Source of the DNA: Flavobacterium hercynium
Lineage (GTDB): Bacteria; Bacteroidota; Bacteroidia; Flavobacteriales; Flavobacteriaceae
Direction: 5' to 3'
Assembly: GCF_002217285.1 (NCBI RefSeq)
Contig: NZ_MUGW01000034.1
Span: forward strand, 20,183 to 84,182
DNA: 64,000 nucleotides
Shown here: in pieces, positions 1-8,216 of the stretch
Layout: each line of letters starts with the position of its first letter
How positions within the stretch are numbered: position 1 is the stretch's first letter
The notes under the pieces: model-generated
What the model was told of the DNA's origin: nothing
Database searches by the model: none
What the model saw: only the letters and a program-made list of their open reading frames with translations
Position numbers and translations under genes: made by a program

Positions 1-1
1 T

Positions 2-82
2 AATTCAGGAGATTGGTGGCTTGTAGAAACTAGAGAAGGTAAAAGAGGATATGTTCATAAAACTAGAATAAAGGCTGAATAA
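2..82 (+). CDS. C-terminal end of an SH3-like domain protein (partial)
   Basis: An open frame enters from the left window edge and stops with TAA at 80-82. The 26 visible residues contain GDWWLVETREGKRGYVH, the usual end of a bacterial SH3 (SH3b) fold, in which a tryptophan strand is followed by a G-x-x-GYV turn. Such domains usually bind peptidoglycan or peptides and sit at the ends of exported or signalling proteins. The rest of the gene lies outside the window, so the whole protein cannot be named. Confidence 0.6.
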   Translation, partial: NSGDWWLVETREGKRGYVHKTRIKAE

Positions 83-126
83 TTGATTTAAACTACACAA
101 AGTCCGCTAATTATTTTTCTTAAATA

Positions 127-153
127 CCTAACAGGTTTATAAAACCTGTTAGG
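127..153. repeat. 27-nt palindromic repeat (CCTAACAGG family)
   Basis: Arms CCTAACAGGTTT and AAACCTGTTAGG flank a 3-nt centre. The same element recurs several times at 51851-52399, so it is a dispersed family. It sits in the gap between the SH3-like gene and kdsA and could fold as a hairpin on either strand. Confidence 0.85.
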
Positions 154-175
154 ACACTTTGTCGAAACTGGATTT

Positions 176-201
176 CTTAACAGGTCTTCAAAACCTGTTA
201 G
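176..201. repeat. Second, degenerate CCTAACAGG-family palindrome
   Basis: A diverged copy (CTTAACAGGTCTTC followed by AAAACCTGTTAG) of the element at 127-153, in the same gap. The rest of 83-464 shows only A/T-rich sequence with no convincing gene. Confidence 0.75.
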
Positions 202-464
202 ATATAAGATAAACAGCCGTTTAATAAACATGATTGTTATATTTCTTAAAAAAATATTAAAAAATAGTCCTGATAGCAGTGAAAATAACTTTTAGCGAAA
301 ACCTGTTTTTTATATTTTTTGAAGAGCGATCAGAAGAAGATCCAGCAAAGACCAATAAAAACAACGTGTTAGAAAAAAAGCAGCATCGCAAATAGCAGTC
401 CGGATAACTATCTGGTTTCAGAAAAAAAAACCTTAATCTTTATTCCGTATTCATAAATCATAAC

Positions 465-472
465 TACCTTTG
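465..472 (+). promoter_or_regulatory. -7 promoter element of kdsA
   Basis: TACCTTTG matches the Bacteroidota -7 consensus TAnnTTTG. It lies 21 bp before the ATG at 494, placing the transcript start near 476. That start would lie after the alternative ATG at 470, which supports 494 as the real start codon. No clear -33 TTG is present. Confidence 0.5.
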
Positions 473-493
473 TATTGTCAAATAATTCATATT

Positions 494-1312
494 ATGAACA
501 TACAACATATTCCACAAATTAAGCATACTGAAAGTGGTAATTTCTTTTTATTAGCAGGACCTTGCGCTATTGAAGGTGAAGAAATGGCGCTAAGAATTGC
601 AGAAAAATTAGTTGGTATTACCGACAAACTTGAGATTCCTTATGTATTCAAAGGATCTTTTAAAAAAGCTAACCGATCGAGGATTGATAGTTTCTCCGGA
701 ATTGGAGACGAAAAAGCTTTAAAAATTTTAAGAAAAGTTTCTGAAACTTTCCATATTCCAACTGTAACAGATATTCATACTAATGAAGATGCTGATATGG
801 CAGCACAATACGTAGATGTTTTGCAGATTCCTGCTTTCCTTGTTCGTCAGACTGACCTGGTTGTTGCTGCGGCTAACACTGGAAAGGTAGTGAACTTGAA
901 GAAAGGTCAATTTATGAGCCCGGAGAGCATGAAACATGCTGTACAAAAAGTTTTAGATTGTAATAATGAAAACGTAATGGTTACGGATCGTGGTACTATG
1001 TTTGGTTACCAGGACATGATTGTTGATTACAGAGGTATTCCTACTATGCAACAATATGCTACAACGGTTTTGGATGTTACGCATTCTTTGCAACAGCCTA
1101 ACCAAACGGCCGGTGTAACCGGTGGTAGACCTGATATGATCGAAACTGTAGCAAAAGCTGGTATTGCTGTAGGTGTTGATGGAATTTTCATCGAAACACA
1201 CTTTGATCCTGCTAATGCAAAAAGTGATGGTGCTAATATGCTGCACCTTGACTATTTTGAAGGCTTAATGACCAAATTGGTTGCCATCAGAAAAACTGTT
1301 AACTCATTTTAA
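494..1312 (+). CDS. kdsA: 3-deoxy-8-phosphooctulonate (Kdo8P) synthase
   Basis: Condenses phosphoenolpyruvate with arabinose 5-phosphate to give Kdo 8-phosphate in the cytosol, the first committed step toward the Kdo sugar of lipopolysaccharide. The 272-residue protein has the family blocks AGPCAIE, FKGSFKKANRSR, GGRPDMIE and IETHFDP. Cys24 in GPCAIE, His197, Glu234 and Asp245 match the metal ligands of the metal-dependent class (Aquifex type); the E. coli metal-free class has Asn where Cys24 stands. An ATG at 470 would add eight residues, but the promoter element at 465-472 overlaps it, so 494 is preferred. An outer-membrane protein gene follows 19 bp downstream and probably shares the transcript. 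Confidence 0.95.
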   Translation: MNIQHIPQIKHTESGNFFLLAGPCAIEGEEMALRIAEKLVGITDKLEIPYVFKGSFKKANRSRIDSFSGIGDEKALKILRKVSETFHIPTVTDIHTNEDADMAAQYVDVLQIPAFLVRQTDLVVAAANTGKVVNLKKGQFMSPESMKHAVQKVLDCNNENVMVTDRGTMFGYQDMIVDYRGIPTMQQYATTVLDVTHSLQQPNQTAGVTGGRPDMIETVAKAGIAVGVDGIFIETHFDPANAKSDGANMLHLDYFEGLMTKLVAIRKTVNSF

Positions 1313-1331
1313 ATTTTTTAATATTAATTAG

Positions 1332-2177
1332 TTGAAAAATAAATTATTATTCTTGCCATTCTTCTTAATGTGTTTTGCTGTAAACACATTTGCTCAGGAA
1401 GAAGTCGCAATACAAGATAAATACACAGCACATAATAAAGGAAAGTTCTTTGTTTCATGGGGTGGTAATAGAGAAAGTTACTCTAAATCTGATGTAACTT
1501 TTAGAGGAAAGGACTATAATTTTACGGTAAATAATATGACTGCGCATGACAAACCTAAGGGATGGCATATCGACTATATTAACCCTGTAAACATGACGAT
1601 TCCGCAAACTAACTTAAGAGTTGGTTATTTTATTAATGACCATTATAGTGTTGCAGTTGGTGTAGACCACATGAAATATGTAATGACTCAAAATCAGACG
1701 GCAAATGTTACTGGTTATATCAATGGTGAGGTTCACAATGGTGTTTACAACAACACTCCTGTCAATTTTACTGATGAAACGTTCTTAACTTACGAGCATA
1801 CTGACGGATTGAACTACGTTAATACTGAAGTTTCCAGACATGACGATATTTCGAAATGGTTTAATCTGCCTAATATCGACAAGGTTCAGATTAATTTAAC
1901 TGAAGGTATTGGCGGTGGTGTTTTATATCCAAAAACGAATACGATGCTTTTAGGAAAAGATCGCCATGATGATTTTCATGTTTCAGGATTTGGACTATCT
2001 GCAAAAGCCGGAATTAATATTACTTTCTTTAAGTATTTTTACCTTCAGGGTGAGCTAAAAGGTGGTTACATCAACATGCAGGATATTAAAACAACGGTTA
2101 GTAACGACGATAAGGCTTCGCAAGAGTTCTTTTTCTTACAGCGAATTATTGCTGTCGGTGGAATTTTTAGAATCTAA
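1332..2177 (+). CDS. Exported, probably outer-membrane beta-barrel protein, unknown function
   Basis: Begins with TTG, followed by a clear signal peptide (MKNKLLFLPFFLMCFAVNTFA, written with Met for TTG) and cleavage near AQEE. The mature part of about 260 residues has alternating aromatic and polar strands, for example LRVGYFINDHYSVAVGV and FYLQGELKGGYINMQ, and ends in the strand IAVGGIFRI. This resembles small porin-like or OmpW/OprF-type barrels of Bacteroidota, but I do not recognise a named family. It lies 19 bp after kdsA and a terminator hairpin follows, so kdsA and this gene probably form one unit. No upstream ATG fits the frame and signal peptide better than the TTG. Confidence 0.7.
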   Translation: MKNKLLFLPFFLMCFAVNTFAQEEVAIQDKYTAHNKGKFFVSWGGNRESYSKSDVTFRGKDYNFTVNNMTAHDKPKGWHIDYINPVNMTIPQTNLRVGYFINDHYSVAVGVDHMKYVMTQNQTANVTGYINGEVHNGVYNNTPVNFTDETFLTYEHTDGLNYVNTEVSRHDDISKWFNLPNIDKVQINLTEGIGGGVLYPKTNTMLLGKDRHDDFHVSGFGLSAKAGINITFFKYFYLQGELKGGYINMQDIKTTVSNDDKASQEFFFLQRIIAVGGIFRI

Positions 2178-2198
2178 TATTTCATAAAATATATTTGA

Positions 2199-2233
2199 AA
2201 AAATAGTTATCATTTTATTTGGTAACTATTTTT
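2199..2233 (+). terminator. Rho-independent terminator after the kdsA unit
   Basis: An 11-bp A/T-rich stem (AAAAATAGTTA with TAACTATTTTT) continues inward for two more pairs (one wobble) and closes with a 9-nt loop; a T run follows, 20 bp after the stop of the outer-membrane protein gene. Confidence 0.7.
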
Positions 2234-2285
2234 TTTATCAATTACTTTGTAATTCAAAGTACTTTAAAAAAATCAAGTGTATATC

Positions 2286-2969
2286 ATGAAAAAAACAAAA
2301 TACATTTTCCTTGCCATAACTTTCATACTTAGCTTCTCATTTGCTTTGTTTATAGCAATGCGCGTGTTTCCAAACAATCCGTTTTCGCAAGCAAAAAACA
2401 TATCTGCTGTTGCATCATCAGAGCAATTTCAGGATGGTGATTTAATATTTCAGACTTCGGAATCGAGTCAGTGTGAAGCGGTGCGAATTGCTACAAATTC
2501 TAAATTTTCGCATTGTGGAATTCTATATTACATAAACGGTAATCTTTTTGTCTACGAAGCTGTACAACCTGTAAAACTTACTCCTTTCTCTCAATGGATT
2601 CAACATGGAAAAGAGGGTAAATATGCTGTAAAAAGATTAAAAAATGCAGCTAAGGTTTTGAATCCTGCTACGCTGCAAAAAATGAAAGATTATAGCCAGC
2701 AATTTAATGGCAAAGATTATGACGCCTATTTTGAGTGGTCTGATACCCGAATTTATTGTTCTGAATTGATTTGGAAGATCTATAAAAATGCTGCTGATAT
2801 TGAACTATGTAAGCTTCGTGAATTAAAGAGTTTTAATCTTTCGGACAATAGAGTTCAGAAAATTCTAAAGGAGCGATACGGCAATGATATTCCGCTTCAG
2901 GAGAAAGTTGTTGCTCCTTCTGATCTGTACGAATCTGATTTACTTACAACCGTAATCGATACGTATTAG
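2286..2969 (+). CDS. YiiX/YebB-like permuted papain-fold (NlpC/P60 superfamily) hydrolase
   Basis: A 227-residue protein with an N-terminal membrane anchor or uncleaved signal (residues 5-25). The core begins with DGDLIFQTSESS, continues with FSHCGILYY (His76) and ends with the YCSELIWKIY block (Cys158). This His-before-Cys order is typical of the circularly permuted papain-like YaeF/YiiX family, whose members are thought to cleave amide bonds in cell-wall peptides or lipids. The orientation suggests action in the periplasm. A GTG at 2277 would add three residues, but ATG at 2286 gives the more usual MKK start. It stands alone between two terminators. Confidence 0.75.
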   Translation: MKKTKYIFLAITFILSFSFALFIAMRVFPNNPFSQAKNISAVASSEQFQDGDLIFQTSESSQCEAVRIATNSKFSHCGILYYINGNLFVYEAVQPVKLTPFSQWIQHGKEGKYAVKRLKNAAKVLNPATLQKMKDYSQQFNGKDYDAYFEWSDTRIYCSELIWKIYKNAADIELCKLRELKSFNLSDNRVQKILKERYGNDIPLQEKVVAPSDLYESDLLTTVIDTY

Positions 2970-3002
2970 AAATTACTTTCTACTCCCTCTTTTTCCAATA
3001 AT

Positions 3003-3031
3003 AAAGGCTAATTCAAAACATTAGCTTTTTT
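3003..3031 (+). terminator. Short terminator hairpin
   Basis: A GCTAAT/ATTAGC stem flanked by A and T runs, 34 bp after the YiiX-like stop codon; the T run follows on the plus strand. Confidence 0.6.
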
Positions 3032-3073
3032 ATTTAGTATTTCACTTTGAAACTCAAAGAACTTTATACAAGC

Positions 3074-3165
3074 AGTCGAAAGTCGAAAGTCGAAAGTCGA
3101 AAGTCGAAAGTCGAAAGTCGAAAGTCGAAAACAACAAACAACAAACAACAAACAACAAACAACAA
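3074..3165. repeat. Two abutting heptamer tandem arrays: AGTCGAA x8 and ACAACAA x5
   Basis: Eight exact copies of AGTCGAA (3074-3129), one A, then five exact copies of ACAACAA (3131-3165), ending 26 bp before the ATG at 3192. Both have period 7 with no substitutions, which suggests recent slippage. The array lies where the promoter or leader of the COQ4-like gene should be, so copy number could tune its expression. No terminator separates it from that gene. Confidence 0.95.
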
Positions 3166-3191
3166 ACCTATAACCTATACCTAAAACCAGC

Positions 3192-3644
3192 ATGAAAGAT
3201 ACAATAATTGAAAAAATGTACGAGTTGTCCAGAAAACCATATCAAAAATACTTTAAGAAAAATGAGCCTTGGCAAATTGATAAAACAAAGTTGATGGATT
3301 ATCCTGAAGATAGTTTAGGATTTGGTTTAGGAAATTTTCTTTATAAGAATCATTTTGATATTCAGCCTAAGCTGGAAGACCATGATGTCATTCATGTTTT
3401 GACTAATACAGGAACATCGGTTTTGGAAGAAATTGGAATGCAGTATTATTTACTGGGAAACGGAAAGAGAAGTTTGTATTTATTTCTTGTTACGCTATCC
3501 GGAATACTATTTTATCCCACTAAAATTAATTACTTTTTTAAAGAATATAAAAAAGGACGTCAGGCTTTGCCTTTTCATTATATTGATTTTTCGAAGATGT
3601 TGTTTATGCCGATTCACTCGATCAAAGAAACATTTAAGATATGA
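3192..3644 (+). CDS. COQ4-family protein
   Basis: A 150-residue protein carrying the COQ4 signature: His64-Asp65 and His68 in HDVIH, followed after 11 residues by the acidic pair at 79-80. In COQ4 this HDxxH-x(10-11)-E set binds a metal. The helical pattern and the motif EDSLGFGLGNFLYKNHF before it also fit. Yeast and mammalian COQ4 act in ubiquinone synthesis, but Flavobacterium relatives respire with menaquinone, so a different quinone- or isoprenoid-related role is likely. A mildly hydrophobic stretch (about 97-112) could associate with the membrane. It stands alone, preceded by the heptamer arrays and followed by a terminator. Confidence 0.7.
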   Translation: MKDTIIEKMYELSRKPYQKYFKKNEPWQIDKTKLMDYPEDSLGFGLGNFLYKNHFDIQPKLEDHDVIHVLTNTGTSVLEEIGMQYYLLGNGKRSLYLFLVTLSGILFYPTKINYFFKEYKKGRQALPFHYIDFSKMLFMPIHSIKETFKI

Positions 3645-3672
3645 AGTGTAAGCCTAAACAGGATATAAAAAA

Positions 3673-3700
3673 AAAGCTACGAGAATATACCCGTAGCTTT
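3673..3700. terminator. Bidirectional terminator
   Basis: A perfect 9-bp stem AAAGCTACG/CGTAGCTTT with a 10-nt loop, an A run on the left and a T-rich run on the right. It serves the COQ4-like gene (plus) and the M28 peptidase gene (minus), which converge here. Confidence 0.85.
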
Positions 3701-3779
3701 CTGTTTTATTGTAAAAACTAATTTTAGTTATAAATTATGAATGTGAATTGCGAATAAGAACTTGTAAATAACTCTAAAC

Positions 3780-3812
3780 CCATAATTCATAACTCATAAC
3801 TCATAATTTATA
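3780..3812. repeat. Degenerate CATAACT/CATAATT tandem repeat
   Basis: Four to five near copies of an 8- to 9-nt unit (cataattcat, aactcat, aactcat, aattta) just after the M28 peptidase stop. Similar low-complexity strings occur at 54301-54335, so this is a genome habit rather than a gene. Confidence 0.6.
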
Positions 3813-3819
3813 ATTAAAT

Positions 3820-5214
3820 TTAGTTGCTTTTAGGAAGCTCAATTCCTTTTTGATCGATTAGATACATTAATGAAGCCATTGTTGCAGCTCCTAGTTCTAA
3901 TTCTCTTTTGTTGATAGCATCAAATTTGTCGTTTGCTGCATGGTGATAATCAAAGTAACGTTGAGAATCTGGTTTTAAACCTGCTTTTACGATCGTTTTA
4001 GAGGTTAAATGACCAATATCTGAACCTGCATGACCAATTGTAAAACTATGCACTAAATAAGGCTCAAAAAAGTCTTTAAATCCTTGTATCTTTTTAACGT
4101 TTGCATCATCTGCCTGAATAGAGAATCCTCTTGGTGTAAATCCGCCTGAATCGCTTTCTAAAGCAAAAATGTGATTTTCATTCTTTTGTTTCGAAACTTC
4201 TTCATATTTCGCACCACCTTTTCCGCCATTTTCTTCGTTCATAAATAATACAACACGAATGGTGTTTTTAGGCTTGTAGTTTAAGTTTTTCAAAATACGA
4301 AGTACTTCCATACTTTGCACTACTCCTGCTCCATCATCATGTGATCCGTCTGCTAAATCCCAAGAATCTAAATGCCCGCCTACAACCATAATGTTTTCAG
4401 GTGTTTCTTTTCCTGTAAGTTCTCCAATTACATTATAAGATAAAGCGTCTGGTAATGTTTGACAAGATTGTTTAAAGTAAAATTTTAAAGCCGGATTGGT
4501 TTTTAAACTTGTGCTTAATAATTCAGCTCCGTTGGTACTGATTGCTGCTGTTGGGATGTATTGTTCTTTTGGTAAATCACCATAACTTTGTGCTCCTGTA
4601 TGTGGAAAATCGTCTAAACGTAAATTCATTGAACGCACAATTGTTCCTACAGCTCCTAGTTTAGCGGCTTCTTGTGCTCCTGCAAATCTTTGGTCTACAC
4701 AAGCTCCGTAAGATTTAAATGTTTCGATATTTTCAGGATTCATTGGTCTGTTGAAAAACACAATTTTTCCTTTTACTTTGTCAGCACTTAATTTTTTTAG
4801 TTCATCAATTCCTAAAACTTCGATTACCTCTGCAGTAAGTCCGGTTTTAGCTGTTGCAACTGATCCGCCTAAAGCGCAAATAGGCACGACTGATTTGGTT
4901 TTGTTATTAAGAATGTAAGCTGTTTCTTTTTCTCCACGTACCCAATGCGGAACCATTACTTCCTGTAGGTACACTTTATCTAATCCAAGTCTTTCTAATT
5001 GTGATTTGGTGTATTGAACGGCAGTTTCGGCATTTGCAGATCCGGATAAACGAGGACCAATGTCATTTGATAAGTACTCTAACCAAGTGTAACATTTAGA
5101 TTCTGTTAATGCTTTTTTATAAAATAATTTAATGTTTTGCTCATCTATTGATTCTTGTGCGATCGATGATAATCCGTTTAAAATTAAAAGAGTTAAAAAA
5201 ATGGTTTTTTTCAT
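3820..5214 (-). CDS. M28-family zinc aminopeptidase/carboxypeptidase Q-like, exported
   Basis: Predicted secreted metallopeptidase of 464 residues with a signal peptide cleaved after SSIAQ. It shows the M28 metal-site pattern: His281 and Asp283 in GGHLDSWD, Asp293 in SHDDGAG, the Glu327-Glu328 pair in MNEENGG, and later HAGSDIGH. Residues about 120-250 form the PA-like insert typical of carboxypeptidase Q relatives. It probably removes residues from peptides in the periplasm or outside the cell. It lies 107 bp downstream of the GH43-like gene on the same strand, so read-through is possible, and converges on the bidirectional terminator at 3673-3700. Confidence 0.9.
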   Translation of the reverse strand: MKKTIFLTLLILNGLSSIAQESIDEQNIKLFYKKALTESKCYTWLEYLSNDIGPRLSGSANAETAVQYTKSQLERLGLDKVYLQEVMVPHWVRGEKETAYILNNKTKSVVPICALGGSVATAKTGLTAEVIEVLGIDELKKLSADKVKGKIVFFNRPMNPENIETFKSYGACVDQRFAGAQEAAKLGAVGTIVRSMNLRLDDFPHTGAQSYGDLPKEQYIPTAAISTNGAELLSTSLKTNPALKFYFKQSCQTLPDALSYNVIGELTGKETPENIMVVGGHLDSWDLADGSHDDGAGVVQSMEVLRILKNLNYKPKNTIRVVLFMNEENGGKGGAKYEEVSKQKNENHIFALESDSGGFTPRGFSIQADDANVKKIQGFKDFFEPYLVHSFTIGHAGSDIGHLTSKTIVKAGLKPDSQRYFDYHHAANDKFDAINKRELELGAATMASLMYLIDQKGIELPKSN

Positions 5215-5321
5215 GGTTTTAAGGGCATTTTGGCGTTTTTAGTTTGCTTTTTTTAGTTTGCACCGTAAAGAAACAAAATTATTAACAACTCTGCGGCGTT
5301 TTCAGTATGGTTTTCTCTAAT

Positions 5322-7241
5322 TTATTTTATTTCAATAATTTTATTTTTAGTACCAATTCCATTTTCATTAAATGGTTCAATTGTGAAATAATATTTTGTG
5401 CCTTTATCTAAACCTCTAAAATCGTAAGACGCTTCATCGTAGACCATAATCGTATTGTACAATTTATCCGGAGCGATACCGTAATAGATATTATATCCTA
5501 TCGCATCTGACTGTTTTTTCCAGCTAATCATAGCATTACGAGAATCTTTAGTATTTCTTTTTACTTTAAACTCAGCAACTGATTTAGGCTTTTCTAGCAA
5601 TCCGTTTCCGAAAACTCTAAAGTCTGAAACAGCAAATAATCCAGAAGCGTTGTGTATGTTTTCCATTTTGATGTAGCGTGCATTAATCGATTTTGTTAAC
5701 TCAACATAATCATGTGGTACATCTTTAGCATTTTTTGATTTATCGACTACTAAAGTCCAATTTACGGCATCATCAGACATGAATATTTTATATTGGTAAT
5801 AAATATCCATTGCTTTATTGTATTGTGTTGCTTTATGATCTGCGTAGTTGATTTGCAAAGCGTTGATCTGCATGCTTCGTCCTAGATCAAGCTGTAACCA
5901 CTCTCCTTTTTTATCTGTTTTGGCTGACCAATAAGTTTGAATATTTTCATCGGTTAAATTTTCAGGTCCGTAGCAAAATTTCTCGTATACTTTTTTGCCT
6001 CCATTGTCTACGCGATGTGTTTCTACTTCCATACATTCTTCAAAAGAAGAAACGGTAACAGGCTTTTTATACGACAACAACATCCATCCGGCTGAAGCAC
6101 CTTTTGTATTATCGCGCTCCTGAGTTGGCAATAATATCGGAAAATCTCCGTATGAAGTATTAGAATACATAACATCGTCTTTATCGAAACCAGCCGGAAA
6201 CATATCTATACGACGCTCGAATCTGTCTTTGATAGAAATTTTACAGGTTCCGGTATTCCAATAATTGCCGTAATTATCTGCAAATGTGTTTCCGTGTCCG
6301 GCACCAATTACAAATCCACCTGGTTTATACGACATCGGATTGTGCTTTTGATATACAAAAGGTCCTAGCGGATTATCTCCTACATGAACACCATTTGCGT
6401 AACCTTTAAATTCGGTTGCGGGTGCTCCATATTGCATATAATATTTTCCATTGTGTTTAGTCATCCATGCTCCTTCAATAAAATTCCCCCACGGTGCTGG
6501 TTCCATATCGTTATTAGGTCCAAAACGTTCCCAACCGTGTGCAGCCGGATCTAAACCTACAACTGCTTTTGCTCGTCCGTAAGGTTTTTGAATATCCTCT
6601 ACTTCTGTAGCGGCATACAACTGCGCATAATCTGCCTGATTTCCTTTTGGCAGCCATGTATTATAATCTACTTCTACACCCACAAGAGGTAATTTTCCGC
6701 TTGATCCGTAATACATATAAACTTTTTTATCATCGTCCTGAAAAATGGCAGGATCCCAGGTTGGTAACATCGCTTTATCGACATGACGTAACCATTGCCC
6801 TGATTTCGGGTCAGCCGTTTTCCATACCGGATGGTCTTTTTTCCATGTAGAACCCACGTAAAACAAGGTATCGTTTACCACCCACGCTGCGGGTGCACAC
6901 TGATCATCGTCTGCCGGTTGTCGCTGAAAACTTCCGTAAACAAATTTCCAATCGGACATGTCTTTACTCCAGAAAAATCCTGCCTGATTGGTCGCAAATA
7001 AGTAATATTCGTTTTTAAATGTAATAATAACAGGATCTGCACTTGAACGACGCGATTCCGGAATTCCGTTGTGATTAAATGTTGTGTAATTGTAACCTAT
7101 ATTTATTGGATTACAATAGGTTGAAGCAGGTTTATTAGGATCAAACCAGTCTGTTTTTCCGGGTATATTTGTCTCTTGTGCTTGGGTATTAATGCTTGTA
7201 ATAAACATCAACATTGTAAGTAATTTGAAAATATTTTTCAT
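5322..7241 (-). CDS. GH43-like glycoside hydrolase with discoidin (F5/8C) and Fn3 domains, exported
   Basis: A 639-residue secreted enzyme with a signal peptide ending near NTQA. Residues about 40-400 form a five-bladed propeller of the GH43 type; Asp69 (SADPVI), Asp163 (WDPAIF) and Glu256 (IEGAWM) are placed like the base, pKa modulator and acid of clan GH-F. Residues about 410-550 form a discoidin-like carbohydrate-binding domain (YWSAKTDKKGEWLQLDLG, ARYIKMENIH, SDFRVFGNG). Residues 555-639 form an Fn3 domain (AMISWKKQSDAIGYNIYYG). The substrate cannot be read from sequence; arabinans, xylans or galactans are usual for the fold. It lies downstream of the beta-glucan locus but after a terminator, so it may be regulated separately. 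Confidence 0.8.
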   Translation of the reverse strand: MKNIFKLLTMLMFITSINTQAQETNIPGKTDWFDPNKPASTYCNPINIGYNYTTFNHNGIPESRRSSADPVIITFKNEYYLFATNQAGFFWSKDMSDWKFVYGSFQRQPADDDQCAPAAWVVNDTLFYVGSTWKKDHPVWKTADPKSGQWLRHVDKAMLPTWDPAIFQDDDKKVYMYYGSSGKLPLVGVEVDYNTWLPKGNQADYAQLYAATEVEDIQKPYGRAKAVVGLDPAAHGWERFGPNNDMEPAPWGNFIEGAWMTKHNGKYYMQYGAPATEFKGYANGVHVGDNPLGPFVYQKHNPMSYKPGGFVIGAGHGNTFADNYGNYWNTGTCKISIKDRFERRIDMFPAGFDKDDVMYSNTSYGDFPILLPTQERDNTKGASAGWMLLSYKKPVTVSSFEECMEVETHRVDNGGKKVYEKFCYGPENLTDENIQTYWSAKTDKKGEWLQLDLGRSMQINALQINYADHKATQYNKAMDIYYQYKIFMSDDAVNWTLVVDKSKNAKDVPHDYVELTKSINARYIKMENIHNASGLFAVSDFRVFGNGLLEKPKSVAEFKVKRNTKDSRNAMISWKKQSDAIGYNIYYGIAPDKLYNTIMVYDEASYDFRGLDKGTKYYFTIEPFNENGIGTKNKIIEIK

Positions 7242-7323
7242 AGCCTTATTTTATTTTAGAGCTTAACAAGTCAAACAGTAAGCAAACATTATCTTAAAAT
7301 TTTAAAATAGCATTGCTTAGTGA

Positions 7324-8103
7324 TTATTTTATATTGTTAATTCTTTCTATTACTAATTCGGGTTCGTTTGTTGTTATATAATCAAAATCGTTTTCAATAA
7401 TCCAATCCATAACTTTAGCGTCATTAACCGTCCATACATTTAAGATGATCTTATTGTCTTTTGCTTCCTTAATCCATTCAGGATGTTTTTCAAAAACAGA
7501 ATAATGATAATCTGCTCCTGCAATGCGGTCTTTTTTTAATTCTAAAGGTGATTTGTTTCCTTCCAGATATTGCAATGAAGCTCTTGGTGCTATTTGTTGT
7601 ATTTGCTTTAATATTTCGTAGTCGAAGCTAATGTAGATTGTTCTTTTTTCAGCTTTTAGCTTTTTTATCTTCTCGACCACTTTTACGGCAATTTCTTTTC
7701 CTCTTTCTATACTGATTCCGGATGGCTTTATCTCGCAAACCAACATGGTTTGATTATTATTCTTTTTGCCTTCGGTGATGTATTCTTCTAATGTCGGCAG
7801 TTTTTCTCCGTTAGAAAGTTTAAACGGAATTAAGTCTGCGTACTTTGTTTTTTCGATGATCATTTTGTTGTAATGCGGATCATGATTGACAACTAGCGAA
7901 TCATCTAATGTCATTACAACATCGAATTCTGAACCTGCCAATTTTAGATCAATAGCGTGACGCAAAGCAGCGATAGAGTTTTCTGGGAAATTGTTTGCTT
8001 TAAAAGCGCCACGATGTGCTACCACAGCATTTTTTGCGGGTTTACAAGATGAAATAAGTAATACAAGCAGCAATGAAATACTTACTATTTTGATTGCATT
8101 CAT
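7324..8103 (-). CDS. Glycerophosphodiester phosphodiesterase family lipoprotein
   Basis: Hydrolyses glycerophosphodiesters to glycerol 3-phosphate and an alcohol. The 259-residue form starts at the ATG ending at 8103, giving a lipobox LLISSC at about residue 20; a longer open frame reaches 8211 but runs through the bglX terminator and adds an implausible N-terminus. GDPD motifs are present: HRG in AHRGAFKANNFPEN, EFDVVMTLDDSLVVNHDP with the metal-binding Glu/Asp pair and catalytic His, and a C-terminal WTVND. It is probably anchored in the membrane facing the periplasm. The GH43-like gene follows after 82 bp. Confidence 0.88.
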   Translation of the reverse strand: MNAIKIVSISLLLVLLISSCKPAKNAVVAHRGAFKANNFPENSIAALRHAIDLKLAGSEFDVVMTLDDSLVVNHDPHYNKMIIEKTKYADLIPFKLSNGEKLPTLEEYITEGKKNNNQTMLVCEIKPSGISIERGKEIAVKVVEKIKKLKAEKRTIYISFDYEILKQIQQIAPRASLQYLEGNKSPLELKKDRIAGADYHYSVFEKHPEWIKEAKDNKIILNVWTVNDAKVMDWIIENDFDYITTNEPELVIERINNIK

Positions 8104-8167
8104 AAGTAATAATATAAAGTTAGACTGGTAAAACTGTATGTTTTTATGCATTTTATGGTGTAAAAAA

Positions 8168-8194
8168 GCCCTTCGTATAACCAGTACGAAGGGC
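8168..8194 (-). terminator. Strong terminator closing the susCD-bglX operon
   Basis: A perfect 10-bp stem GCCCTTCGTA/TACGAAGGGC with a 7-nt loop and, read on the minus strand, a T run after the stem. It starts 23 bp beyond the bglX stop codon and separates it from the GDPD gene. Confidence 0.9.
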
Positions 8195-8216
8195 GAACTA
8201 CTATTTAACAAACCAA

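Noticed and set aside
470..493. Upstream ATG for kdsA
   Set aside because: It overlaps the -7 promoter element and adds residues not seen in the family.
3008..3193. 61-residue frame on the minus strand over the heptamer arrays
   Set aside because: Its protein is a translation of the period-7 repeats (repeated LSTFDFR); no start signal and it is antisense to the leader of the COQ4-like gene.
8104..8211. Longer N-terminus for the GDPD protein
   Set aside because: It would translate across the bglX terminator and place the lipobox too far from the start.
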